DNA of 41,593 nucleotides, taken from contig JANQIR010000042.1 in assembly GCA_028282065.1 (NCBI GenBank), positions 1 through 41,593 on the forward strand, written 5' to 3'. Positions within the stretch are counted from its first letter, which is position 1. Each line of letters starts with the position of its first letter. The position numbers were made by a program, and so were the translations under genes. Below are positions 7,720 through 15,871 of the stretch, piece by piece. This DNA is from Aestuariivirgaceae bacterium. Its GTDB lineage: Bacteria > Pseudomonadota > Alphaproteobacteria > Rhizobiales > Aestuariivirgaceae. A model generated the notes under the pieces. That model was not told the DNA's origin, made no database searches, and was given only the letters and a program-made list of their open reading frames with translations.

Positions 7720-8634
7720 TCAACGCGCCCCTTCGCCGTCACCGGTCAGTTTAAGATAGATATCCTCAAGGCTCGGACGGGCCACGGTGATCGAGCTGAG
7801 ATCATAGCGGTGGCGGAACGCCCAGTTGGTGAGGTCAGCCAGAACCGGAGCCGGGTCACGGGCTCTCAGGGTTGCCCAACCGCGCGAGACTTCAACCAGC
7901 TGCCGCAACGGTCCAGGAAAGTCATCCGGCAGTTCATTACCTGAAAGCCCAAAACGGATGACGGCATGATCGCTGAAGCGGTCCTGCAACTGGGCAGGGC
8001 TGCCCTCGGCAATGATCTCGCCGTGTTTCATCACCGCCAGCCTGTGCGCCAGCGCTTCAACCTCGTCCATGTAATGGGACGACAGCAAAATGGTTTTGCC
8101 CCTGGAATTGAGATCCAAAATGAGCTGCCAGATCTTGCGGCGCGCATCGGGATCGAGTCCGGTGGTCGGTTCGTCCAGAAAGATCACCGCCGGATCACCG
8201 ATGATGCCTAACGCTATTTCAAGCCGTCTTTGCTGGCCGCCCGACAGGGCCTTGACCCGCTTTGCCGCCGCGTGACCTAGGCCAACGATGTCGATCACCT
8301 CATCGACATTGAGCGGCTTGGGATAATATTTCGAGAACGCCGATACCGTTTCACGGGCGGTGAGCTCAAGCTCCAGCGAGGTGACCTGCAGAACCAGGCC
8401 GATGGATTCGCGAAACCTCCGCCCGCCGGTGGCGGGGTTCATGTCAAGAACGCGCGCCTCACCGCCATCGGGCGTCCTGTAGCCTTCGAGAATTTCCAGA
8501 CAGGTGGTCTTGCCGGCACCGTTCGGCCCAAGCAACGCGAATGTCTCTGCAGGTTCCACCTGAAAGGAAACGCCTTTCAGCGCTGGCGCCCCAGAATAGG
8601 ATTTGGTCAGGTTTGCAACTGCAACCGTTGACAT
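7720..8634 (-). CDS. ABC-2 type transporter ATP-binding protein
   Basis: The protein has 304 residues with intact ATPase motifs: Walker A LLGPNGAGKTT, Q-loop region, signature LSGGQQRRLE, Walker B VIFLDEPTTGLD and switch histidine in LLSSHYMDE. The C-terminal extension is of the drug/lipid exporter kind. The open frame extends further upstream, but MSTVAVANLTKSY at 8634 is the natural N-terminus and follows GGAAAG. It is transcribed with the permease that follows, with overlapping ends. Divergent from the carotenoid-like operon. Confidence 0.9.
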   Translation of the reverse strand: MSTVAVANLTKSYSGAPALKGVSFQVEPAETFALLGPNGAGKTTCLEILEGYRTPDGGEARVLDMNPATGGRRFRESIGLVLQVTSLELELTARETVSAFSKYYPKPLNVDEVIDIVGLGHAAAKRVKALSGGQQRRLEIALGIIGDPAVIFLDEPTTGLDPDARRKIWQLILDLNSRGKTILLSSHYMDEVEALAHRLAVMKHGEIIAEGSPAQLQDRFSDHAVIRFGLSGNELPDDFPGPLRQLVEVSRGWATLRARDPAPVLADLTNWAFRHRYDLSSITVARPSLEDIYLKLTGDGEGAR

Positions 8635-8961
8635 CAAGCGTATCTTTCCGGATTGAGCCAGGTGCCTGACCCTAATTGACGTGTCCGGGTTCAGGCAGTA
8701 CCAGTGTGCCGCGTTTCCGTCCACCCGGCAGGCGATTAAAATCAAACCGCATCGAGGGGCGGCATGGCCAAGTTCATCAGCTTCAGATCGAGCTCATTTC
8801 AGCATGTGGAAGAACACAGCATAAGATGCAATACGTACAAGTGCCAACACACCTTTGACAGTCACGTCGAATTTCGGCATTTAACGGTTCACATCCGTGC
8901 GGCGTTTTTGCATGCCTTTTCGCTATGACACGCCGGAAAAATACACCATAAGACGGTTTCC
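8635..8961. promoter_or_regulatory. 327-base intergenic region between the ABC exporter and the carotenoid-like operon
   Basis: No convincing gene was found here; a short 60-codon frame on the plus strand has no family resemblance. The region must hold promoters for both directions. On the plus strand a perfect -35 TTGACA (8855-8860) is followed at 18-19 bases by an AT-rich stretch ATTTAAC that is a poor -10. No operator was recognised. Confidence 0.4.
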
Positions 8962-10452
8962 ATGAAGAACACTGAGCGAAAAGTTGTGATTGTCGGTGCT
9001 GGTCCCGGCGGATTGGCGGCGGCAATGATGCTGCAGCAGATGGGTTGTCAGGTGACGATCCTGGAACGGCTGGACCGGGTTGGCGGCCGGACAGGCGCCA
9101 TCACGGAAGATGGCTACACGTTTGATATCGGCCCCACCTTCTTCCTGTACCCCCGAGTGCTGGAAGACGTCTTCAAGTTCTGCGATCGCGATCTGTGGGC
9201 GGAAGTGCCCATGAAACAGGTCGACCCGATGTACCAGGTCGCCTTTGAAGATGGCGGATCTCTGTTTGCCCGGGCCGGCCTGGAAGCCATGAAGGCGGAG
9301 ATCGCCAAGCTCGCGCCCAAGGATGCCGAAAACCTGGCGCGCTACATGGATGACAACAGGCGCAAGCTTGAAAAGTTCCGACCGGTTCTCGAGAGCCCGT
9401 TTGAAAGCCTGCTCGACTATCTGCGGCCGGATGTTCTTGCGTCCTTATCGCTGCTCAAGCCGCACGAGGGGCTGGACAAGGATCTGCGCAGGTATTTCGC
9501 CGACCACAGGGTGCGGAAAGCGTTTTCCTTTCAGGCAAAGTATCTCGGCATGTCGCCGTTTAACTGCCCGAGCCTGTTCACGATTCTCGGTTTTCTGGAG
9601 CACGAGTACGGTGTGTGGCACCCGATCGGCGGCTGCAACGCAATCATGAACCGGATGGCAGAAATCGCCCAGGAAATGGGTGTGGACCTACGGCTGTCGG
9701 AGCCGGTGGAGAATATCGAGTTTGAGGGCAACCGGCCAATTGCCGCCGTGACCGGAAACGGCCGCTATCCGGCAGACGCCATGGTTGTAAACGCCGATTT
9801 CGGCCAGGCCATGACCCGGCTGGTGCCGGAAAAACTCCGACGGCGCTGGAACGATCAGAAGATCGACGCACAGGTCTATTCCTGTTCGACGTTCATGTTG
9901 TATCTCGGCATCGAAGGCAGGCTGGACAACCACCCGCATCACACGATCTGCCTTGCCGACGATTTCGCCGGAAATATCGACCAGATTCAGGATTCGAAAG
10001 TTCTTCCCAAGTCACCGTCTTTTTACGTACAGAACGCGTCGATCAACGACAGCACGCTTGCGCCGGAAGGGCATAGCACTCTTTATATTCTCGTGCCGGT
10101 GCCACACCAGACGCCAAATGTCGATTGGGCCAAGGAAAAGGCCGCGTTCAGGGAGACCACGCTCGACAGGCTGTCGCTGATCGGTATCCCCGATATCCGC
10201 AGCCGTATCCGTTATGAAAAAGTTGTCACTCCGGACGACTGGGCTAATGATATGAACATCTACAAGGGCGCGACGTTCAACCTGTCGCATACGCTTGGCC
10301 AGATGCTGTATTTCAGGCCGCACAACAGGTTCGAGGACCTTGAAGGGGTCTATCTGGTCGGCGGCGGAACGCATCCCGGCAGCGGGCTTCCGGTGATCTT
10401 TGAATCAGCCCGGATCTCTTCAAAGCTGCTCGCCCAAGACCTTGGACTGTGA
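8962..10452 (+). CDS. CrtI/CrtN/CrtP-like carotenoid desaturase/oxidase (FAD-dependent)
   Basis: The protein has 496 residues. The N-terminal FAD-binding Rossmann motif VVIVGAGPGGLAAAMM is followed by LERLDRVGGRTG and DIGPTFF. The C-terminus carries the phytoene dehydrogenase signature GGGTHPGSGLPVIFESARIS. Family members desaturate or oxidise C30/C40 carotenes at the membrane. The next two genes (an acyltransferase and a CrtQ-like glycosyltransferase) make a carotenoid-acid tailoring role (CrtP-like) as likely as desaturation (CrtI/CrtN-like). The stop overlaps the next start (TGATG), so translation is coupled. No phytoene or dehydrosqualene synthase is present in the window. Confidence 0.85.
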   Translation: MKNTERKVVIVGAGPGGLAAAMMLQQMGCQVTILERLDRVGGRTGAITEDGYTFDIGPTFFLYPRVLEDVFKFCDRDLWAEVPMKQVDPMYQVAFEDGGSLFARAGLEAMKAEIAKLAPKDAENLARYMDDNRRKLEKFRPVLESPFESLLDYLRPDVLASLSLLKPHEGLDKDLRRYFADHRVRKAFSFQAKYLGMSPFNCPSLFTILGFLEHEYGVWHPIGGCNAIMNRMAEIAQEMGVDLRLSEPVENIEFEGNRPIAAVTGNGRYPADAMVVNADFGQAMTRLVPEKLRRRWNDQKIDAQVYSCSTFMLYLGIEGRLDNHPHHTICLADDFAGNIDQIQDSKVLPKSPSFYVQNASINDSTLAPEGHSTLYILVPVPHQTPNVDWAKEKAAFRETTLDRLSLIGIPDIRSRIRYEKVVTPDDWANDMNIYKGATFNLSHTLGQMLYFRPHNRFEDLEGVYLVGGGTHPGSGLPVIFESARISSKLLAQDLGL

Positions 10453-11267
10453 TGGCGGAAACGGGAACAGGCACGCGGGCCAACGAACCGGCCGCGGAGG
10501 TGCTGGCAGCCTTCAGTCCACGCGTTTTCAGAGTCTTCATTGCCTATCTGGAAGGGTATTTCGCCCGCAACTTTGACGCCGTCCGTATTCTCAAACCGGG
10601 CCTTTCCAACCTTCCGGCAGACCGGCCGGTCATCTTCATCACGAATCACTGTGCATGGTGGGACCCCATCATGCTGTTGCTGCTGTCATCGAGATGCACC
10701 CCTGGCCGGCGCGGGTTTGGGCCGATGGACGCCGAAGCCTTGAAAAAATACGGCTTTATGAAACGCATTGGCATTTTTGGCGTGGAACGCGACAGTCAGC
10801 GCGGCGCGGCGCGGTTTCTCAAAATCGCCAAAGGAATCCTGGCTGAGCGAAATACCGCGCTGTGGCTCACGCCCCAAGGCGAATTCATGGACACCCGGAT
10901 GCGTCCCGTCACGTTCAAGCCGGGCGTTGCCCATTTGGCGCGGGACCTTGAGTGCACCATCGTGCCGATGGCCATGGAGTTTCCCTTCTGGGATGAACCG
11001 AAGCCTGAAGCGCTTGTCCATTTCGGGGAACCTATCGATACCGGAAAGTCCGAAGCGTGCGACGCCGATAGCTGGAATGCACAGTTGCAGACCGCCCTTG
11101 AAGAGACCATGGACGAACTCGCAACAGCCGCCATGACACGTGATCCCGGGCTATTCGACACAGCGGTCGCCGGCAAAAAGCGGGTTTCGCCCGTTTATGA
11201 CGCCTGGCGCTATCTGAAGGCTGCATTCCGGGGAGAAAAATTCTCCGCCGCTCACAAATCTGATTGA
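10452..11267 (+). CDS. PlsC-family 1-acylglycerol-3-phosphate-like acyltransferase
   Basis: The protein has 271 residues. The acyltransferase catalytic motif H-x4-D appears as NHCAWWD, followed by a GIFGVERDS block and LTPQGEF plus KPGVAHLA, the later conserved PlsC blocks. The start is ATG 10452, overlapping the desaturase stop; GTG 10449 is also possible. In this operon it may acylate a glycosylated carotenoid, as CrtO does in staphyloxanthin synthesis, rather than making phosphatidic acid. That role is inferred from the neighbours only. Confidence 0.82.
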   Translation: MAETGTGTRANEPAAEVLAAFSPRVFRVFIAYLEGYFARNFDAVRILKPGLSNLPADRPVIFITNHCAWWDPIMLLLLSSRCTPGRRGFGPMDAEALKKYGFMKRIGIFGVERDSQRGAARFLKIAKGILAERNTALWLTPQGEFMDTRMRPVTFKPGVAHLARDLECTIVPMAMEFPFWDEPKPEALVHFGEPIDTGKSEACDADSWNAQLQTALEETMDELATAAMTRDPGLFDTAVAGKKRVSPVYDAWRYLKAAFRGEKFSAAHKSD

Positions 11268-11277
11268 GGCACCGGCC

Positions 11278-12411
11278 ATGGAAGTTGCCGTCATGATAAT
11301 GCTCGTCCTCGCGGCCCTACCCCTGGGTCTGGGGATCATCAACATGGTCCTGTACCGGCGCCTGCCGGCCGCGGCCTCTTCCAGTATCGCGATGTCGGTG
11401 CTTATACCGGCGCGCAACGAGGAACAGCGTATTTCCCCGGTGCTGGATGCACTGACGGCCAGTGGGAAACAGAACGTGGAAATCATCATTGCCGATGACA
11501 ATTCCACGGACCGGACGGCCCAGATCGTACAGGAATATGCATCCAGGGACACCCGCATCCGGCTGATTTCCGTGCCAGCCCTGCCGCAAGGCTGGATTGG
11601 CAAGAACCATGCGTGCCACACGCTTGCACAGGCAGCGAAAAATCCATTGTGCCTGTTCCTGGATGCTGACGTCATCATCCAACCGGACACGCTAGACCGG
11701 ATCGCCGGCTTCATGGAACGCAATCAGAGAATCAAGCTGCTGAGCGGGTTTCCACGCCTGTTGACCGGAACGCTCGGCGAGAAACTGCTCATTCCACTGA
11801 TCCATTTCGTGTTGCTCGGCTTCCTGCCGTTCCCAGGAGTTCGCTTCACGGACCAGCCGATGTTCGCAACTGCCTGCGGACAGCTCATTGCCGTGGACCG
11901 GCAGGCATATATGGATGCCGGCGGTCATTCGGCAATCCGGGCAAGGATCCATGAAGGTGACCAACTCGCCCGGCTGTTCAGAAAGGCCGGTCACTTTACC
12001 GACCTGTTCGATGCCACCGACGTGGCCGCGACCCGCATGTACGACAACTTTCCGGACCTCGTTAAAGGCCTGATGAAGAATGCGCATGAGGGTATGGCGA
12101 CACCGGTCGGTCTGCCTGTGTGGACGGTGCTGCTAGGAGGTGGACAGGTGCTGCCGATCATCGTACTGGCCGTGGCCTGGCTGGCCGGCGCCTCGGCTGC
12201 GGTGGTGAATATGGCGGGGCTGGCGGTCGTGCTGGGATATGGATTTCGGTTCTTGTGCATGCTGCGCTTCCGGCAATCGCTGACCGGGGCGCTGCTGCAT
12301 CCTGTCGGAATGACAATGCTGCTTGGTATTCAGTGGATCGCACTGGTGCGCTGGCTCAAGGGCCATACGGTGAGCTGGAAAGACCGCAGCTACGGCGACC
12401 AGCAAGGCTGA
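11278..12411 (+). CDS. GT2-family glycosyltransferase, CrtQ-like
   Basis: The protein has 377 residues: one N-terminal membrane helix, then a GT-A domain with VLIPARNEEQRI, IIADDNSTDRT, WIGKNHAC and FLDADVI (the DxD-like motif), an acceptor-region sequence HEGDQLARLF, and several C-terminal membrane helices ending VSWKDRSYG. The order and the tail (WK-x-R-x-Y) recall CrtQ, which glycosylates diaponeurosporenoate. It lies 10 bases after the acyltransferase. The likely product is a glycosyl carotenoid ester or similar glycolipid at the inner membrane. It converges with the cNMP-binding gene. Confidence 0.8.
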   Translation: MEVAVMIMLVLAALPLGLGIINMVLYRRLPAAASSSIAMSVLIPARNEEQRISPVLDALTASGKQNVEIIIADDNSTDRTAQIVQEYASRDTRIRLISVPALPQGWIGKNHACHTLAQAAKNPLCLFLDADVIIQPDTLDRIAGFMERNQRIKLLSGFPRLLTGTLGEKLLIPLIHFVLLGFLPFPGVRFTDQPMFATACGQLIAVDRQAYMDAGGHSAIRARIHEGDQLARLFRKAGHFTDLFDATDVAATRMYDNFPDLVKGLMKNAHEGMATPVGLPVWTVLLGGGQVLPIIVLAVAWLAGASAAVVNMAGLAVVLGYGFRFLCMLRFRQSLTGALLHPVGMTMLLGIQWIALVRWLKGHTVSWKDRSYGDQQG

Positions 12412-12440
12412 TAAAGGCTTCGACGCAACGCCGGAGGCGA

Positions 12441-12905
12441 TCAGGATGCCTGCTTGCGCAGCTCGTTACGGGCTTCCGACAATTCAGCCGTCGTTATGGA
12501 AAGCCGGTTGGCCAGTTCCCGCATGACTTCAATGCCCATTTCCGGAAACTCACGGATCAAACGCAGGAAGTGCTCTTTGTCGATCTTCAGCGTTTCCATC
12601 CTCGTGACAGCCTTGATCGTCGCCGTACGGGGCACATCGCAAAGGATTGCAATTTCGCCAATGAAGGCATTTTCACCGAGCTTGGCTACGGGTATCTCAC
12701 CTTCGGGCGTGTTTACCAGCACATCTGCATCGCCGCTAATCACCACATAGGCGGCATCGCCCTGATCGCCCTGTTTGAACAGAACCTGGTCTGCCTGGAA
12801 GGACATCCGCTCGGACGTAAATGCCAGCAGCTTAAGCTTGCCCGGATCTATCTGTGCAAACAACGGTACCCGCCGCAGCAGGTCGACTTCATCCTTTAAT
12901 CCCAT
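12441..12905 (-). CDS. Stand-alone cyclic-nucleotide-binding domain protein
   Basis: This 154-residue protein is a single cNMP-binding beta-roll with no DNA-binding domain or channel. The phosphate-binding cassette reads FIGEIAILCDVPRTATI, with the ribose-contacting Glu (E84) and phosphate-contacting Arg (R93) both present, so cAMP or cGMP binding is expected. A C-terminal helical tail (residues about 118-154) could bind a partner. It follows the degenerate ABC-transporter gene after 44 bases on the same strand and is probably co-transcribed. This suggests it makes that membrane protein respond to cyclic nucleotide, but no direct evidence exists in the sequence. Confidence 0.9.
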   Translation of the reverse strand: MGLKDEVDLLRRVPLFAQIDPGKLKLLAFTSERMSFQADQVLFKQGDQGDAAYVVISGDADVLVNTPEGEIPVAKLGENAFIGEIAILCDVPRTATIKAVTRMETLKIDKEHFLRLIREFPEMGIEVMRELANRLSITTAELSEARNELRKQAS

Positions 12906-12949
12906 ATTGGTTACCTGTCTCTACCTTTGCCCCAAAACACACTCAATCG

Positions 12950-15682
12950 CTATGCCACCAAGGCGGCATATTCTCCCTTTTGCGCCAACAGTTCGGAAGG
13001 TTCGCCTTCCTCGACCATGGCGCCATCCTTCATGACGACCACCCGCTCAAACTCGCTGGCAAAAGCGGCATTCGTCAAGGCCCAGACAACACCGTATGGC
13101 GGGTTGGCGTCCGTGCCCTCGCTGTCTTTCAATACCCTTTGAATAATGGCCATCTGACCCGCCCGATCCAGGCTCGAAAGAGCCCGATTGATCAGCAGGA
13201 CGTCAGGCCGCTTCAGCAATACGCGCGCCATCAAGACCTTTTGACGCTGGCTTTGTGCCAAGCGTTTACCGCTGGTTCCCACATTGAAATCGAGCCCGAC
13301 GTCGAACACATCATCGATGAGTTCATGCTTTTCCAGAACATCCAACCCCAGCTTCAGGATGGTTTCCGCACCACCGGCAACGCCGTAGGCGATCCGGCCG
13401 AAGAGGATATTGTCCTGGATGGACGACGCCCGGTTATAAGCTTCGGGATCATAGAACTCAATCGCGCCGGCAAGTTCTTGCGGCAGCTTTTGCCGCAGCG
13501 CCTGGCGGGCCGTTACGATACGGGCCATCATCGATTCATCCAGCAACCCCAGACGGTGACGCGGCTCGACATAAACGAACGGCAGGCGAAGAACCATGTC
13601 GCGATCGGCATCCGACACATCGACTACGCTTTGGTGCTGAATACGTGCGAGAACGGCCTGATACTCCGGTATTTGCTCGGCCGACATGAAACTCAGCTGC
13701 TCAAAGAACGGATGATCCGGAGGCAGATCGGCAAACAGCTCAATGGCGGTGTCGGCGATTTCGCGCCCCATCTCGAACAGGTCCGTGTCCAATCCCTCGC
13801 TTTGGAGAATCTTGCGGATATAGTCGTGGCTGCTCAAATATCCGTCCGTGAAAGCCTCGCCCACGGGTGTGCCAAACAGAAGATTTTCGCCGATGGTCGC
13901 CTGCTGGTTATAGGCGTCGGGGTCGAACTGTTCGACAAGGCCCTTGTAGGCGTCATCTTCCAGGATCTGCCTCAGTGCGCTGCGTGCCGCCAGAAGACCA
14001 GCGGCCAGTTCGGGCCGGTTGTCGGGATCGATCACCCCACGAAGGCCGAGGCCAAGCATGTCTTCGTCGAGATCCACGATCTTCAGGACGCGAAGCACCT
14101 GGTCCAGCAGGTCCTCGGGGCCGGAAGCGCCGGCAGCCTCGTAGTCGATCCAGTCGGCGCCGATATCGAGTGTCGTATTGCCGGAATTCCTGGCCTCGGA
14201 AATCTCCCAGGCGCGATGTTTCGCAGCGGCGCCGTCGTATGTCGCCTCGCGCAGCGGCGCACGCTTCAAGATGTACAGGATGTTATCGCGCACGGATCCC
14301 TGAAACAAAGATGCATCGGTCGGTACATATCCGATCCGCCGCCCAGTGATCGCTTCAGGAAGTTCGTCCAGATCCTCGCCCTGCAGGGTTATCCGTCCGG
14401 AACCGGGCGGCAACAGCCGGGCAAGCGCTTCACACAGATATTCCGCACCACTGTTCAGCCCGCCGACAACCGCAACCTTCCTGTCGAGATTGAGCTCCAT
14501 CGACAGGCGCTCCAGCAACCTCGCGCCGGAATCGTCGTTGACCGTCAGATTGGAGATCTTGAACTGGCCTTTCAGCCGATCCGGCCGATCGGTCACGACG
14601 GGCTGCAGTTGTGACTCCATCATGTTGTCGACCGTGAACTGGTCAATGACCTGGGAGTACTTCACCTGAACGTCGAGGCGCTGCTGGTCCCAGTCGATCA
14701 GCTCCTTGATCGGCGACGGCAAGTCCTTGTAAGCAGCGATGACGGCAACGAGCTGGCCAATGTCGAGCCGTCCGGTCAGGGCAAAATAACCTCCGACCGA
14801 ATAGAACAGAAACGGCGTCATCTGCGCCAGCAGGTTGTTAAGGAATTTGACGAAGAACTTGCGCTGATAGATCTCGTAGCGGATGGCAAAGATCTTCCCC
14901 AGCCGTGAGCTGACATCGGCACGCTCGAAATTCGACGTGTCGTTCACATGCACGCCGCCGATCGCATCCACAATCTCCCCGACACGGCCGGACAGGGCCC
15001 GTGTCGTCAACTGCCGTTCCCGGCCCAGCTCGATCAGCCGGCGCCGCAATCTCGGAATGAGGATGACCTGGATGCCGATGATCCCCGCAGCCATGCCGCC
15101 GAGCCAGACGTTCTGCACCAGAATAAAGCCCATGGCCGTCGCCGCCTGCCCGCCCAAAAACACAGGGGTGACAAAAGCATCGCCAATGAAGCCTCCCAAC
15201 GGCTCGACTTCGTCTTTCACCATGGTTGCGACTTCGGACGGCTTTACGCGCTTGAACTGCACCATGGGAAAACGCAGGACCCGGTCAACGAGTTCGTAGC
15301 GCAACCGGCGCAGCATGCGCTCGCCGAGCCGGCCCTTAAACGTGTTGATGTAGAATTTGAAGAGCCCGTTGATGCAGACCAGAAAAAGGAAGGTCAAGCT
15401 CAAGCCAAGCAGCATCTGGAACCTGTCCAGATCGAACCCTTCAAACAACACCAAAGTCCCGTCGGTATTCATCCATTCGGGAACGGAAAACTCCATGCGC
15501 AAAAATGGATCTCGAACGCTTTCATCCTCAAATCCCCGGCCCTGTATGGGGCCATTGACGATGCGTTTCGGCAGGTCGAGCGCCAAAAAGTAAGTCGGCA
15601 TGGAGATCAGCGCGACAAACAGAATCCACACCTGATGGGATCGCGTGTGTTTCCAGATATATCGGAAAAGATTGGGATCCAT
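12950..15682 (-). CDS. ABC-exporter-like membrane protein with a catalytically degenerate, internally duplicated nucleotide-binding domain
   Basis: The protein has 910 residues (ATG 15682; an in-frame TTG extension to 15754 is less likely). Residues about 1-345 are a type I exporter transmembrane domain. The NBD-like part (about 375-910) keeps its fold signatures but loses all catalytic motifs. Walker A is GGLNSGAE (407-414; Lys to Ala413, Ser/Thr to Glu414), the Q-loop Gln is Thr455, the signature is LAQSQRQ (808-814), Walker B Asp-Glu is Asn832-Arg833, and the H-loop His is Asn871. The D-loop SSLD remains. Between Q-loop and signature lies an insert of about 330 residues containing two copies of a segment ending N-[IL]-LFG, which itself echoes DNILY at 466-470. 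ATP hydrolysis is therefore unlikely. Linked to upstream glycosyltransferases and a downstream cNMP-binding protein. Confidence 0.88.
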   Translation of the reverse strand: MDPNLFRYIWKHTRSHQVWILFVALISMPTYFLALDLPKRIVNGPIQGRGFEDESVRDPFLRMEFSVPEWMNTDGTLVLFEGFDLDRFQMLLGLSLTFLFLVCINGLFKFYINTFKGRLGERMLRRLRYELVDRVLRFPMVQFKRVKPSEVATMVKDEVEPLGGFIGDAFVTPVFLGGQAATAMGFILVQNVWLGGMAAGIIGIQVILIPRLRRRLIELGRERQLTTRALSGRVGEIVDAIGGVHVNDTSNFERADVSSRLGKIFAIRYEIYQRKFFVKFLNNLLAQMTPFLFYSVGGYFALTGRLDIGQLVAVIAAYKDLPSPIKELIDWDQQRLDVQVKYSQVIDQFTVDNMMESQLQPVVTDRPDRLKGQFKISNLTVNDDSGARLLERLSMELNLDRKVAVVGGLNSGAEYLCEALARLLPPGSGRITLQGEDLDELPEAITGRRIGYVPTDASLFQGSVRDNILYILKRAPLREATYDGAAAKHRAWEISEARNSGNTTLDIGADWIDYEAAGASGPEDLLDQVLRVLKIVDLDEDMLGLGLRGVIDPDNRPELAAGLLAARSALRQILEDDAYKGLVEQFDPDAYNQQATIGENLLFGTPVGEAFTDGYLSSHDYIRKILQSEGLDTDLFEMGREIADTAIELFADLPPDHPFFEQLSFMSAEQIPEYQAVLARIQHQSVVDVSDADRDMVLRLPFVYVEPRHRLGLLDESMMARIVTARQALRQKLPQELAGAIEFYDPEAYNRASSIQDNILFGRIAYGVAGGAETILKLGLDVLEKHELIDDVFDVGLDFNVGTSGKRLAQSQRQKVLMARVLLKRPDVLLINRALSSLDRAGQMAIIQRVLKDSEGTDANPPYGVVWALTNAAFASEFERVVVMKDGAMVEEGEPSELLAQKGEYAALVA
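13397..13501 (-). repeat. Internal repeat copy 2 in the degenerate ABC protein
   Basis: Residues 728-762 run from ALRQKL through YDPEAYN to DNILFG, and form the second copy of the unit at residues 569-604. This copy leads on into the degenerate signature region at 802-814. Confidence 0.8.
13871..13978 (-). repeat. Internal repeat copy 1 in the degenerate ABC protein
   Basis: Residues 569-604 run from ALRQIL through FDPDAYN to ENLLFG. They match residues 728-762 in the pattern ALRQ-L...[FY]DP[DE]AYN...I-x-[DE]-N-[IL]-LFG. Both resemble the segment that follows the Q-loop of a normal ABC domain. Confidence 0.8.
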
Positions 15683-15871
15683 GCGGTGAAGCTCGCTGCC
15701 CTTTGTTCTCTTACCGTCTGTCTGGTTGCCCCGGCGTCGCACCGCATGACACAAGGAACCGTATGCCGGAAAGACACCCCGGTAATACGATACAGCGAAA
15801 TTCCCGCTACGTCACTGTTTGCTATAAGTATTCCCCGGCTGCGGCATGCCCGTCACGAAACGTCAGGGCTT

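Noticed and set aside
8676-8858. 60-codon plus-strand frame in the intergenic region
   Set aside because: It shows no family resemblance or domain pattern and no convincing ribosome-binding site.
12854-14614. Long open frame (586 codons) on the plus strand opposite the ABC-like gene
   Set aside because: It has no family resemblance, and the opposite strand encodes a clear transmembrane and NBD-like protein; it is a shadow of biased codon use.
12950-15682. Decaying pseudogene interpretation of the ABC-like gene
   Set aside because: The frame is uninterrupted over 910 codons, with retained fold motifs and a structured repeat; random decay would be expected to bring stops or frameshifts.
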